Notes: generated by a model not told the origin, from the sequence alone. A stretch of DNA of 45,497 bases from Caldilineaceae bacterium (GCA_023384455.1 JAHDWH010000018.1:1-45497), one strand, 5' to 3'; shown: positions 32,497 through 41,837, counted from the first letter of the stretch. Numbers and translations: made by a program.

Positions 32497-33294
32497 TTAC
32501 CACGCGGTCCAGCCGCCATCCACAAGGATATTCTGCCCGGTGATGTAACTACCCGCGTCGCTGGCCAGCAGGACAACCAGCCCCTTCAACTCCTCCGGTT
32601 CACCCATCCGCCCCAGCGGTACCTTCTGATTGAGTCGTCCGACAAAATCCGGCATAGATTTCCGCACCCGGGGCGATGGAAACGCGCCAGGGCTGATGGC
32701 GTTGACCCGCACCCTATCTTTGGCCCAATAGACGGCCAGGTGACGGGTCAGATGGATCAGCCCCCCCTTCAGTCCGTGATAGTTGGGCGGGCTGTTGACA
32801 GGCAGGTCGGTATAGGCGTCGGGATAGCTGGCGACGACGCCGTACATACTGGCAATGTTGATGACTGAGCCAGGCGCGCCCCGTGTGTGCAGATGGTGGA
32901 CCACCTCCCGTGCCAACAGAAAATAAGCCGTCACCCCCGCGTGATAGGCCCGGTCAAAATCCTCAGCGCTGGCGCTGTCGATGCTGGGCGCGGTTGTGCC
33001 ATAGGCGTTGTTGACCAGCACATCCACCCGCCCCAGCCGATTCACCACATCCGCCACAAAGCCGGGAATCTGTTCCGTCTCCTCCTGAGAGAGAGCCAGG
33101 CCGATGTGTCCGTGGCCGGGCAGGCTGTCGGCAAAGCCCTGGGCCCGCTCCGCCTCCCGGCTGGTGACAACGAGAGTTGCGCCTGCTTCGGCCAGGGCGC
33201 GGCTCATCGCAGACCCCAGCCAGCCGGCCGCGCCGGTGACAATCGCCACTCTGCCGGAGAGATCGAGAAGTTGGGGCAGAGTACGTTCGGTCAT
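32497..33294 (-). CDS. SDR family oxidoreductase
   Basis: A 265-residue short-chain dehydrogenase. It shows TGAAGWLG in the cofactor loop (slightly off the usual TGxxxGxG pattern), NNAYGTT, a Ser in INIASMYG, Tyr and Lys in YHGLKGG, and a C-terminal ITGQNILVDGGWTAW. The catalytic triad appears complete. AAGGAG lies 6 nt before ATG 33294, which is preferred over the longer frame to 33333. No operon partner is immediately adjacent: REP units lie on both sides, so it may be transcribed alone. Confidence 0.92.
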   Translation of the reverse strand: MTERTLPQLLDLSGRVAIVTGAAGWLGSAMSRALAEAGATLVVTSREAERAQGFADSLPGHGHIGLALSQEETEQIPGFVADVVNRLGRVDVLVNNAYGTTAPSIDSASAEDFDRAYHAGVTAYFLLAREVVHHLHTRGAPGSVINIASMYGVVASYPDAYTDLPVNSPPNYHGLKGGLIHLTRHLAVYWAKDRVRVNAISPGAFPSPRVRKSMPDFVGRLNQKVPLGRMGEPEELKGLVVLLASDAGSYITGQNILVDGGWTAW

Positions 33295-33319
33295 GGGAAA
33301 CTCCTTCTGTGGGTAGAGG

Positions 33320-33453
33320 ATTTTCAACACCAATTATTCTGTTCAAGAAGATCGTGGAATCTGTAGTTTGTAACCGCACTTCTCCGGGTGAAAGTGCGGT
33401 TACAAACCGCACCTACGTTTTATCATCCCGTTAATCAGTACAATTTTCAACAC
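33320..33453. repeat. REP-type composite unit, family C, copy 4, partly deleted
   Basis: GTAG (33363-33366) is followed by a left hairpin that has lost its first six bases. The right hairpin to CTAC (33416) is intact. ATTTTCAACAC occurs on both sides (33320-33330 and 33443-33453). Flanking halves match those of copies 1-3. Confidence 0.75.
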
Positions 33454-33515
33454 GAATGGCACGAATGTGCCCGAACCATTCGAACCATTCGTGTCAAAAG
33501 GCTGGCTAGCTACGA

Positions 33516-34277
33516 CTAGCGGTACAACCCCTGGGGGTCCAGTTCTTCCCGGATGAGTCGCAGTTCCTCGCTGGAAGGCGCTGGGGTTTCGCCCACATCT
33601 TCAACTGCGCGCAGGGGCCAGCCCACCTCCGCCCGCACGTCTTCTGGGGTGACGCCGGGGTAGCATTCGATTAGCTGCATCTCCCGCTGCGGGTTGGCAA
33701 AGTTAAAGAGCGCTCTGTCGGTGATGACGGTTTGCGGTCCGCCGCCGGGCAGCCCCAGCCGGGCCCGGGCATCGCCGCCTGTCAGGTGGCCGGGGCTGGT
33801 CTGGAAGTCCAGTTTGTCCACAAAAGCCCGCTGGGAGAGACGCATAATCATAAAAATGTTGCGGGCATTGGTGGCAATTTCACACGCGCCGCCGCTACCG
33901 GGCAGACGCACTTTAGGGCTGGCGTATTCCCCCACGACCGTCGTGTTGAGATTGCCGAAGCGGTCGATCTGCGCGCCGCCCAGCAGGGCCACATCCGCCA
34001 GCCCCCGTTGCAAGTAGAGACCGAAGAGATCCGCCATAGAAACCGCGGCGGTCGCGCCTGTCACCAGCGACGGATCGCCGATAGAGAGGGGCAGCCGGGC
34101 CGGGCGCGCGCCGTAGACCCCCGCCTCGTAGATCAGCTCCAGTTCTGGTGCGACGGTGTAGCGGGCCAGGTTGCAGGCGCTGTTGGGCAACCCCACCCCC
34201 ACAAAAACCGTGCGCGTCCCGGCCAGCTTGCGCGCCGCCACCACAATCATCATTTCTGACGGGCTATAGTCGGCCAT
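33516..34277 (-). CDS. CoA transferase, subunit B (glutaconate/3-oxoacid type)
   Basis: A 253-residue subunit of a family I CoA transferase. It is recognised by TVFVGVGLPNSACNLARYTVAPELELIYEAGVYG, the glycine-rich GARP loop region, LLGGAQIDRFGNLNTTVVG and GSGGACEIATNARN. With subunit A it moves CoA between an acyl-CoA and a carboxylic acid. The family I catalytic Glu should be in this subunit; the Glu in IYEAGVYG is the natural candidate. The exact acid is unknown. It starts 9 bp after an Rpn-type gene that separates it from subunit A, an unusual arrangement. Confidence 0.88.
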   Translation of the reverse strand: MADYSPSEMMIVVAARKLAGTRTVFVGVGLPNSACNLARYTVAPELELIYEAGVYGARPARLPLSIGDPSLVTGATAAVSMADLFGLYLQRGLADVALLGGAQIDRFGNLNTTVVGEYASPKVRLPGSGGACEIATNARNIFMIMRLSQRAFVDKLDFQTSPGHLTGGDARARLGLPGGGPQTVITDRALFNFANPQREMQLIECYPGVTPEDVRAEVGWPLRAVEDVGETPAPSSEELRLIREELDPQGLYR

Positions 34278-34286
34278 AGAAGGCGC

Positions 34287-35285
34287 TCACTGGGTATTGG
34301 GATCAGGTGGGGTATTATCGCCGTTGGTCTGGGCGGTTGTGGCCTGGGCGATGATCTCTTCGACTTCAGCCACGCTCAGTCCGTGTACATCAGCAATCAC
34401 TTCCCGTGCGAAGCCGCGTTCAGTCATCGCCAATACGGTTTTTCTCCGGGCGATTGCAAATCCTTGCTCGATCCCTTGCTCGATCCCTTCCTCGCGTCCT
34501 TCCTCGCGTCCTTCCTCGCGTCCTTCCTCCCGTCCTTCTTCACGGAGAATCTCAAATGTTTTTGTCAGCATTGTCTGTGCCTCCTCACGCGAATGAAATA
34601 CCTTTTGCAAACGGTCATAATCCTCCTGGTCAATACGCTTGTGCCGCGCCATCTGGTCAAACCAATTGATGAGCAGAGAGACTGCCTGTTTGTCCTCCTC
34701 CCGGTCGAAGAGTGCGCCTAATTTTACCGATAACTTACGCGCATCGTAACGGTTTTCGGCCAGAAAAAGCGTCGCAACGATATTGCCAATGTCATCCAAT
34801 GCTTCCTGGCTCAGTTCATTCTCGGCCAGTTTGAAGTAGCGAAAGTGCAGGTCGTACTCACCCAACGACGGCGCTGGGTCGATTAGATCGGCAATGTCTG
34901 TGGCGGCTGTCCAGCGCCCATCCCCATTATACAACACAATTGGGAAGATCCGGGGCAGCTTTTTCAAATGCTGACTGCGCACCAGCTCCATATAAAAGCT
35001 GACGACGTAGTTCAGCACACGCAGGGCCATCAATGGGTCTACGGTAGACTGGAACTCCAGCAGGACGTAGATGTAAATCTCCTCCTTGCCGAAGGGAATG
35101 CGGTAGATGAGGTCGCTCTCCCGCTCCCGGTACTCCTCGTCGATGAAGGATTTGTCCACCTTTTCCGCCCGGTCGAAGTTGAGCTGCGCCACCCAGGGCT
35201 GATCGATGAAGCTTTGCATTAGCTGGCGGAAGATCGTGCGGTTGGAAAAGAGAACTTTGTAGCCTTTGTCGTGGATGGTAGCCAT
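34287..35285 (-). CDS. Rpn/YhgA-like PD-(D/E)XK family nuclease (transposase-derived)
   Basis: A 332-residue protein of the Rpn family (recombination-promoting nuclease, 'putative transposase YhgA-like'). The N-terminal nuclease core is readable in HDKGYKVLFSNRTIFRQLMQSFI, ESDLIYRIPFGKEEIYIYVLLEFQST (Asp and Glu-x-Gln of the active site) and LPRIFPIVLYNGDGRW. Near the C-terminus a four-residue repeat REEG/IEQG occurs about seven times, encoded by 12-bp tandem repeats at 34467-34545, which can expand or shrink. CCAGGAG precedes ATG 35285. It lies between the two CoA-transferase subunit genes, same strand, 47 bp from A and 9 bp from B. Confidence 0.9.
   Translation of the reverse strand: MATIHDKGYKVLFSNRTIFRQLMQSFIDQPWVAQLNFDRAEKVDKSFIDEEYRERESDLIYRIPFGKEEIYIYVLLEFQSTVDPLMALRVLNYVVSFYMELVRSQHLKKLPRIFPIVLYNGDGRWTAATDIADLIDPAPSLGEYDLHFRYFKLAENELSQEALDDIGNIVATLFLAENRYDARKLSVKLGALFDREEDKQAVSLLINWFDQMARHKRIDQEDYDRLQKVFHSREEAQTMLTKTFEILREEGREEGREEGREEGREEGIEQGIEQGFAIARRKTVLAMTERGFAREVIADVHGLSVAEVEEIIAQATTAQTNGDNTPPDPNTQ
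34467..34545 (-). repeat. 12-bp tandem repeats in the rpn-like gene
   Basis: About six units of the type CTCGCGTCCTTC and GATCCCTTGCTC in a row, each encoding one REEG or IEQG step. The unit length is a multiple of three, so copy-number change keeps frame. Confidence 0.8.
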
Positions 35286-35332
35286 CGCGTCTCCTGGTGT
35301 GTTTGGATTTGGCGCAGTTTTGCCTGCATTCT

Positions 35333-36250
35333 CTACACATACGCACCGTAGTCCACCGGCCCGGCCAGCGCGGGACGGGGGCGCAATTTCTCCAGCCGTT
35401 CTGCGCCCAGTTTTGCCAGATATGCCGCCCGATCCGCTACGCCGAAGACCCATTCGTCCAGCCAGGCTTGGGTGCTGGCCTGGCTACGGGAAATTTCGTC
35501 CCATTCCAAATAGGCGTCGTTGTCCCGGTCGTGATAGCCCTGGACGTAGGAGGGGTGGCAGCCGTAGGGTTCGCAGACCACCGCGTCCACAATCAGGCCG
35601 GGGATGAGCGTGCGGTTGGGATCGGCCCGGATCACCGCCTGGTCCACAATCTCCTCGGCCACGACGATCACCCGATCGGCGGCAAAGGCCACTTCCTTCT
35701 GCATCCCCACCAATCCCCATAAATGAGCGTTGCCCGACACATCCGCCCGCTGCACATGCACAATCGCCACGTCCGGGTGGATGGCGGGCACAACCGCGAT
35801 CGGCCCAGAGCCGTAGGGGTCGTCGATGAAACGAATGCGGGGGTTCACCGCAGGCAGATCGCTGCCCGCATAGCTGCGCAGGGGATAGAAGGGCAGGTTG
35901 GACGCGCCGGCCAGATAACGAGCCACCAACCCGAAGTGGGAATACTCCTCCAATTCGAGAGGGCGGGGGATGCCCTTCTCCACGGCCCGGCGGATGCAAT
36001 GCAGCGATCCCACGCCCGGATTGCCCAGATAGGCGAAGACCAGCCCCCTGGCAACCCCCGCCGCGATCATCTGGTCGTAGAGCAAATCCGGCGTCATACG
36101 AATCAGCGTCAGGTCACGACGGCCCTGGCGGATAATTTCGTGGCCCGCCGCGAAGCAAATGAAGGCGGTGAAGCCCTCAATCGCCACACTCTCCCCGTCG
36201 TGGACGTGAGTGGCGATGGCGTCGTGCATAGAGAGAAGTTTGTTGGACAT
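35333..36250 (-). CDS. CoA transferase, subunit A (glutaconate/3-oxoacid type)
   Basis: A 305-residue subunit. Signatures are MHDAIATHVHDGESVAIEGFTAFICFAAGHEIIRQGRRDLTLIRMTPD, the glycine-rich YLGNPGVGSLHCIRRAVEKG, and AIVHVQRADVSGNAHLWGL. It pairs with subunit B at 33516-34277. A shared operon is likely despite the rpn-like gene in between. ATG 36250 is chosen as the family-like start (MSNKLLSMHDAIATHV). The sequence before it is C-rich without a clear ribosome site, and the longer frame to 36322 is not supported. Confidence 0.88.
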   Translation of the reverse strand: MSNKLLSMHDAIATHVHDGESVAIEGFTAFICFAAGHEIIRQGRRDLTLIRMTPDLLYDQMIAAGVARGLVFAYLGNPGVGSLHCIRRAVEKGIPRPLELEEYSHFGLVARYLAGASNLPFYPLRSYAGSDLPAVNPRIRFIDDPYGSGPIAVVPAIHPDVAIVHVQRADVSGNAHLWGLVGMQKEVAFAADRVIVVAEEIVDQAVIRADPNRTLIPGLIVDAVVCEPYGCHPSYVQGYHDRDNDAYLEWDEISRSQASTQAWLDEWVFGVADRAAYLAKLGAERLEKLRPRPALAGPVDYGAYV

Positions 36251-36341
36251 GGGGATGGGGGGAGATTGGGTGAATAAGTTGATTGGTTGAGTATACATTG
36301 GCAGTTGGAAAGAGGCAATCACGTTCGGGATGCGCTCTTAC

Positions 36342-36371
36342 TTGACAGGGCTATGGGCTTGGAGATATAAT
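36342..36371 (+). promoter_or_regulatory. Promoter of the copper operon
   Basis: TTGACA (36342-36347) and TATAAT (36366-36371) separated by 18 bp: perfect consensus hexamers. The presumed start site falls on the C/G-tract operator just downstream. Confidence 0.85.
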
Positions 36372-36376
36372 CATCG

Positions 36377-36400
36377 CATACCCCCCCCCAGGGGGGATGG
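36377..36400 (+). promoter_or_regulatory. CsoR-type operator
   Basis: ATACCCCCCCCCAGGGGGGA overlaps the expected transcription start. CsoR proteins bind GC-tract inverted repeats of the ATACCCCC...GGGGTAT kind, and the csoR gene itself follows 33 bp later, so Cu(I)-responsive autoregulation is expected. Confidence 0.7.
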
Positions 36401-36432
36401 GATTGTAGGCGAATGACCAGAAAGGACGAGGG

Positions 36433-36705
36433 ATGGACGACGCGACCCGCAAAGCAGTAGTACGACGGCTGGCCAGCGCCGCCGGCCACGTCAAAGGCAT
36501 CGAGCGGATGGTGGAGGATGACACCTACTGCATCGACATCATCAAACAGATTCAGGCTGTGCAGGCCGCGCTCAACAAAGTCAGCGTCCTCATTCTGGAC
36601 AACCACCTGCGTACCTGCGTCACCGCCGCCATCCAGGGCGATGACGCGGCTGAACGGGAATCCGTATTGCACGAGATTACCAGTGTGTTTGAGTTATCGA
36701 ACTGA
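36433..36705 (+). CDS. csoR: Copper-sensing transcriptional repressor CsoR
   Basis: A 90-residue all-helical DUF156 repressor. The Cu(I) ligands form the canonical Cys-His-Cys set: Cys33 (DTYCIDII), His58 and Cys62 (DNHLRTCV). Family segments RRLASAAGHVKGIERMVEDD and IQAVQAALNKV are complete. In the absence of copper it should repress the operon, and Cu(I) binding releases it. ATG 36433 follows GGACGAGGG. It is the first gene of csoR-copZ-copA, with a consensus promoter and a GC-tract operator upstream. Confidence 0.96.
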   Translation: MDDATRKAVVRRLASAAGHVKGIERMVEDDTYCIDIIKQIQAVQAALNKVSVLILDNHLRTCVTAAIQGDDAAERESVLHEITSVFELSN

Positions 36706-36818
36706 CCGCGGATGGTAGACGACCGACCGCCATTCGCCGAATGTTTATGCGGTCCGCCGTCCGCCGTCCGCCGTCTGCCGTCAACCCACCAACCATTTTC
36801 ATTCGAAAGGAAACTCCA

Positions 36819-37022
36819 ATGACCACCAAGACATTCACCGTCCCCAACATTAGCTGCAACCACTGCGTCCACACCGTCAAGACGGAACTGGGCGATCTGG
36901 CCGGTGTGCAGTCTGTGACCGCCAATGCCGAAACCAAACAGGTCACAGTAGACTGGGACTCGCCCGCCGACTGGGCGAAGATTGAAGCGCTGTTGAAAGA
37001 AATCAACTACGCGCCCGCGTAA
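36819..37022 (+). CDS. copZ: CopZ-like heavy-metal-associated copper chaperone
   Basis: A 67-residue HMA-domain protein with the metal site Cys13-x-x-Cys16 (ISCNHC) and the ferredoxin-like strand pattern ending in LLKEINYAPA. It should carry Cu(I) to the CopA ATPase encoded next. GAAAGGAAACTCC precedes ATG 36819. The longer frame from 36741 reads through CCGCCGT-type repeat DNA and is rejected. It sits 113 bp after csoR and 111 bp before copA. The second gap is filled by a 25-bp-arm palindrome. Confidence 0.94.
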   Translation: MTTKTFTVPNISCNHCVHTVKTELGDLAGVQSVTANAETKQVTVDWDSPADWAKIEALLKEINYAPA

Positions 37023-37027
37023 GATGA

Positions 37028-37093
37028 CAAGGTGACAGGGTGAAGGGGTGACGTGCGAACCTCACCTTGTCACCCCTTCACCCTGTCACCTTG
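37028..37093. repeat. Perfect 25-bp-arm palindrome between copZ and copA
   Basis: Arms 37028-37052 and 37069-37093 (GACAGGGTGAAGGGGTGAC / complement) match exactly around a 16-nt loop. No T-run follows. In the transcript it would form a very stable hairpin and could set the copZ-to-copA expression ratio. Confidence 0.85.
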
Positions 37094-37133
37094 CCAGGCT
37101 GTAGAGAATTCTGTAATCTGAGGAGAAAACGCC

Positions 37134-39641
37134 GTGTCCACCACAACCCGCCAACTCACCGTTCCCGTCATTGGGATGACCTGCGCCAACTGCGTGGCTT
37201 CGGTCGAACGCAACAGCAAAAAGGCCGCTGGCGTGTCTGAAGCCGCGGTCAATTTTGCTACGGAAAAGCTGACTATCAGCTACGACCCGGCTATCCAGAA
37301 ACCCCAAGAGGTGTTGGCCGAAGTGATGGCGCGGGTGGAGAAGGCGGGCTATTCCATCCCTGTCGCGGAGATCGACCTGCCCATCACCGGCATGACCTGC
37401 GCCAACTGTGTGGCGACCGTCGAGCGCACCCTCAACCGGCTGGACGGGGTGGTGGAGGCGACGGTCAATTTTGCCAGCGAAAAGGCCAGTGTGCGCTATA
37501 TCCCCGGCACAATCGACCGGGGGGAGATGGCCGCGGCTGTGCGCAAGGCGGGCTACGATGTGGTGGAAGCAGCCGAAGGCGAAGAGGTAGAAGACGCGGA
37601 GGCCGCGGCCCGGGCCGCCGAAATCCGCCACCAGCAGACCCGGCTGATTGTGGGCATCATTTTCAGCCTGCCCCTTTTCCTCATCAGTATGTCCCGGGAT
37701 TTCGGACTTCTCGGCCACTGGGCCCACGACGCCTGGGTAAACTGGCTCTTCCTGGCCCTGGCAACACCCGTGCAATTCTATGTGGGCTGGGACTATTACA
37801 CCGGGGCCTACAAAAGCCTGCGCAACGGCAGCGCCAATATGGACGTGCTGGTGGCCATGGGTTCGTCGGTCGCCTATCTCTACAGCGTGGCCGTTCTCAT
37901 CGCCAAAACCCTGGGCAGCAACGGGCTGGGGGAGCACGTCTATTTCGAGACGTCGGCGGTGATTATTACGCTGATTGTGCTGGGCAAGCTGTTGGAAGCC
38001 CAGGCCAAAGGCCAGACCAGCGCGGCCATCAAAAAGCTGATGGGCTTGCAGGCCAAGACCGCGCGGGTGGTGCGCGGTGGCGCGGAGATGGACATTCCCA
38101 TCGCCAATGTGATTGTCGGCGACCGGGTGATTGTGCGCCCGGGCGAGAAGATTCCCGTGGATGGGGTCGTCGTCTCCGGCGCGTCGTCGGTGGACGAGAG
38201 TATGCTGACCGGCGAGAGCCTGCCCGTTTCCAAAGCCGAGGGCGATAAAGTCATCGGCGCGACGCTCAATAAACAGGGGTTGCTGCACTTTGAAGCGACC
38301 GCAGTCGGTCGCCAGACCGCGCTGGCCCAGATTGTCAAGCTGGTGGAGCAGGCCCAGGGCAGTAAAGCACCCATCCAGCGGGTGGTGGATCAGTTCTCCG
38401 CCTACTTTGTGCCGGCGGTGATCGGGCTGGCTGTGCTCACCTTTGCCATCTGGTATTTTGCGGGCGCTGGTTTTGTGCCCGCGCTGCTGCGGCTGATCGC
38501 GGTGCTGGTCATCGCCTGTCCCTGCGCGATGGGGCTGGCCACGCCCACTTCCATAATGGTGGGCGTGGGCAAAGGCGCTGAGAATGGCATCCTCTTCAAA
38601 AACAGCGCGGCCCTGGAACAGGCCCACAAGCTGCAAGTGATTGTGCTGGACAAGACGGGCACGATTACGAAAGGCGAGCCGTCGGTGACGGATGTGGTGT
38701 TGGGGATCGGGGACTGGGGACTGGGGACTGGCTCGTCGCCCAATCCCCGATCCCCAATCCCCGATCCCCTGTACCTGGCGGCGTCGGCCGAGCGGGGTTC
38801 GGAGCATCCGTTGGGCGAGGCGATTGTGCGCGCGGCCCAAGCCCAGGGGTTGGCCCTGGCCGAACCGAGCGGATTTCAGGCCATCGCCGGTCACGGCATC
38901 GGCGCGACGGTGGATGGACATTCAGTGCTGCTGGGCAATCTGCGCCTGATGGAGCGGGAGAAAGTCGGGCTGAACGGTCTCGGACCGAAGGCGGCGCAGT
39001 TGCAGGAGGAGGCCAAGACGGTTATGTGGCTGGCCGTGGACGGCCAGGCCAGCGCGTTGATCGGCGTGGCGGATACGATTAAAGAAGGCTCGAAAGAGGC
39101 GATTGCGGCTATGCACAAACTGGGCTTGCAGGTGGCGATGGTCACCGGCGACAACCAGGCCACGGCCAACGCCATCGCCACCGAAGTGGGCATCGATCGC
39201 ATATTCGCCGAGGTATTGCCCGGCGACAAAGCCGCGCATGTGGCCCAGTTGCAGAAGGAAGGCTACCGGGTGGCGATGGTGGGCGACGGTATCAACGACG
39301 CGCCGGCCCTGGCCCAGGCGGACGTGGGCATTGCCATCGGCACGGGCACGGATGTGGCCATGGAGACCGCGGACGTGACGCTGATGCGGGGCGACCTGCG
39401 CAGCGTGCCCCAGGCCATCGCCCTGTCGAAGGCGACGATGCGCAACATCCGCCAGAATCTGGGTTGGGCCTTTGGCTACAACATCGCGCTCATCCCCATC
39501 GCCGCGGGGATTCTGGCCCCCTTTGCCTGGGCACCGGATTTTCTGCAACAGTTGCACCCCATCCTGGCCGCGGGCGCAATGGCCTTCAGCAGCATCAGCG
39601 TCGTCACGAATGCCCTGCGTCTGCGCCGGGTGAAGGTGTAG
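37134..39641 (+). CDS. copA: Cu(I)-exporting P1B-type ATPase
   Basis: An 835-residue membrane pump. It has two N-terminal HMA domains (Cys17/Cys20 and Cys89/Cys92), eight expected membrane segments with Cys462-Pro-Cys464 in IACPCAMG, the phosphorylated Asp506 in DKTGT, His558-Pro559 in SEHPLG of the nucleotide domain, and [10 protein letters not shown] in the hinge. It exports Cu(I) using ATP. GTG 37134 is preceded by GAGGAG at good spacing. Residues about 524-545 ([20 protein letters not shown]...) between the P-domain start and the N-domain are encoded by a family B palindrome, an in-frame insertion of about 22 residues that ordinary CopA proteins lack. Confidence 0.96.
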   Translation: MSTTTRQLTVPVIGMTCANCVASVERNSKKAAGVSEAAVNFATEKLTISYDPAIQKPQEVLAEVMARVEKAGYSIPVAEIDLPITGMTCANCVATVERTLNRLDGVVEATVNFASEKASVRYIPGTIDRGEMAAAVRKAGYDVVEAAEGEEVEDAEAAARAAEIRHQQTRLIVGIIFSLPLFLISMSRDFGLLGHWAHDAWVNWLFLALATPVQFYVGWDYYTGAYKSLRNGSANMDVLVAMGSSVAYLYSVAVLIAKTLGSNGLGEHVYFETSAVIITLIVLGKLLEAQAKGQTSAAIKKLMGLQAKTARVVRGGAEMDIPIANVIVGDRVIVRPGEKIPVDGVVVSGASSVDESMLTGESLPVSKAEGDKVIGATLNKQGLLHFEATAVGRQTALAQIVKLVEQAQGSKAPIQRVVDQFSAYFVPAVIGLAVLTFAIWYFAGAGFVPALLRLIAVLVIACPCAMGLATPTSIMVGVGKGAENGILFKNSAALEQAHKLQVIVLDKTGTITKGEPSVTDVVLGIGDWGLGTGSSPNPRSPIPDPLYLAASAERGSEHPLGEAIVRAAQAQGLALAEPSGFQAIAGHGIGATVDGHSVLLGNLRLMEREKVGLNGLGPKAAQLQEEAKTVMWLAVDGQASALIGVADTIKEGSKEAIAAMHKLGLQVAMVTGDNQATANAIATEVGIDRIFAEVLPGDKAAHVAQLQKEGYRVAMVGDGINDAPALAQADVGIAIGTGTDVAMETADVTLMRGDLRSVPQAIALSKATMRNIRQNLGWAFGYNIALIPIAAGILAPFAWAPDFLQQLHPILAAGAMAFSSISVVTNALRLRRVKV
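38702..38768 (+). repeat. Palindrome family B, copy 2, inside copA
   Basis: GGGGATCGGGGACTGGGGAC on the left pairs with GATCCCCAATCCCCGATCCC on the right through a short loop. It contributes about 22 codons in frame. No clear flanking duplication is visible. It is nearly the same sequence as the intergenic copies at 16936 and 39646. Confidence 0.85.
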
Positions 39642-39645
39642 GAGG

Positions 39646-39704
39646 TTGGGGACTGGGGACTGGGGACTGGGGATCGGGAATTCCAGTCCCCAATCCCCAA
39701 TCCC
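39646..39704 (+). repeat. Palindrome family B, copy 3, just after copA
   Basis: Starts 5 bp after the copA stop. Left GGGGACTGGGGACTGGGGA and right CAGTCCCCAATCCCCAATCC form a hairpin. ATTTTTCTCATATTTTTC follows, so it may also end copper operon transcription. Confidence 0.75.
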
Positions 39705-39729
39705 ATTTTTCTCATATTTTTCATAATAA

Positions 39730-39758
39730 TTGACACCGCTCCGCACTCGTGCTATACT
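39730..39758 (+). promoter_or_regulatory. Promoter of the SufR-like gene
   Basis: TTGACA (39730-39735) and TATACT (39753-39758) with a 17-bp spacer. The ATG at 39809 is about 45 nt beyond the expected start site, across ATCCGTG-type repeat words. Confidence 0.8.
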
Positions 39759-39808
39759 GCCACCCGTAGTTATCAGTGTTCATCCGTGTTCATCCGTGGC
39801 TGGTTTCG

Positions 39809-40471
39809 ATGGTTCGCAAGCGCATTCTGGACATTCTAAAGCGGCGCAAGCAGGCGACAGTCGGAGAACTGGCGCGTCAGTTGGATATGGCTCCGGTCTC
39901 TGTGCGCTATCATCTGGACATTTTGCAGGGCGACAATCTGATCGAAGTGGGCAAAGTGCAGCGGGAAGGCAGCGTCGGGCGGCCTAAGCAGATTTATATG
40001 CTGACAGGCGAGGCCGACGACTATTTCCCCGACAACTTCGCCGGGTTGACCAGCGGTCTGCTGCGCCAGATGAAGGGGCTGTTGCCGCCGGAACAGATGC
40101 AATCGGCCTTCTGCTGTTTGGCTCAGGAGATGTCCCGGGAGTTGACCAGCGCAACGTCCGCCGATGAAAACCTCTCCCAACGCATGGGGCGTGTAGTGGA
40201 CTTTCTCAATGAGCGGGGCTACTTTGCCCGTTGGGAAGAGGAAGTGTGCGGCCAAAGCGCGCTGCTGCATACATCCAACTGCCCCTATGCAGGGGTGGCA
40301 GAACAGCACAAAGAATTGTGCGCGATGGATTTGGAGTTGGTGCAAAACCTGACCGGCAAGCAATGCGAGCGGGTTTTTTCCCTGGCCGAAGATGGTAACG
40401 CCTGCACTTATCGCTTCTTGCAGGGCGAGGGCGTGTTGGAGCGGGTGGGCAGTAAAGTTGAGTTCTCTTAA
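39809..40471 (+). CDS. SufR-like Fe-S-sensing transcriptional regulator
   Basis: A 220-residue regulator. An N-terminal winged helix (ILDILKRRKQATVGELARQLDMAPVSVRYHLDILQ, about 6-40) is followed by GRPKQIYMLT. The C-terminal half has four cysteines, Cys158, Cys171, Cys186 and Cys199, with spacing CX12CX14C before the last. That matches the Fe-S-binding arrangement of SufR proteins, which repress Fe-S assembly genes when the cluster is bound. The ATG at 39809 (MVRKRIL) fits the family better than 39776, which reads through repeat DNA. moaA, an A-type carrier and a NifU-like scaffold follow, the expected kind of targets. Confidence 0.85.
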   Translation: MVRKRILDILKRRKQATVGELARQLDMAPVSVRYHLDILQGDNLIEVGKVQREGSVGRPKQIYMLTGEADDYFPDNFAGLTSGLLRQMKGLLPPEQMQSAFCCLAQEMSRELTSATSADENLSQRMGRVVDFLNERGYFARWEEEVCGQSALLHTSNCPYAGVAEQHKELCAMDLELVQNLTGKQCERVFSLAEDGNACTYRFLQGEGVLERVGSKVEFS

Positions 40472-40478
40472 CTAAATG

Positions 40479-40514
40479 AGAAGTTTGACTCTTTTCTAAA
40501 AGAGTCAAACTTCT
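40479..40514. repeat. Variant AGAAGTTTGACTCTTTT palindrome, family E, copy 3
   Basis: Perfect 17-bp arms around a 2-nt loop between the SufR-like gene and moaA. It differs from copies 1 and 2 by compensating changes in both arms, so the hairpin, not the sequence, is conserved. Confidence 0.85.
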
Positions 40515-40546
40515 GAGTGGCTTCCTCCGGAGGCAATGGAAACGCT

Positions 40547-41674
<1,128 letters not shown>

Positions 41675-41766
41675 ACGCAGATTACGCAGAAACCGCAGAT
41701 TTTCGCAGATTTTTTATCCGCGCTAATCAGTCCAATCAGCGTCATCCGTGTTCTATTTTTCAAAGG

Positions 41767-41796
41767 TTGAACAAATCGACAATCAACTGGTATAAT
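41767..41796 (+). promoter_or_regulatory. Promoter of the A-type Fe-S carrier gene
   Basis: TTGAAC (41767-41772) and TATAAT (41791-41796) with an 18-bp spacer. The ribosome site AAGGAG and ATG 41838 follow closely. Confidence 0.75.
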
Positions 41797-41837
41797 CGTG
41801 CCACCTACTTTTTTCTAGTTTGCAAGGAGACTGAGCA

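Noticed and set aside
37086..38921. 611-residue open frame antisense to copA
   Set aside because: It is the shadow of a GC-rich gene with clear family motifs on the plus strand. Its translation has no recognisable domain and no ribosome site.
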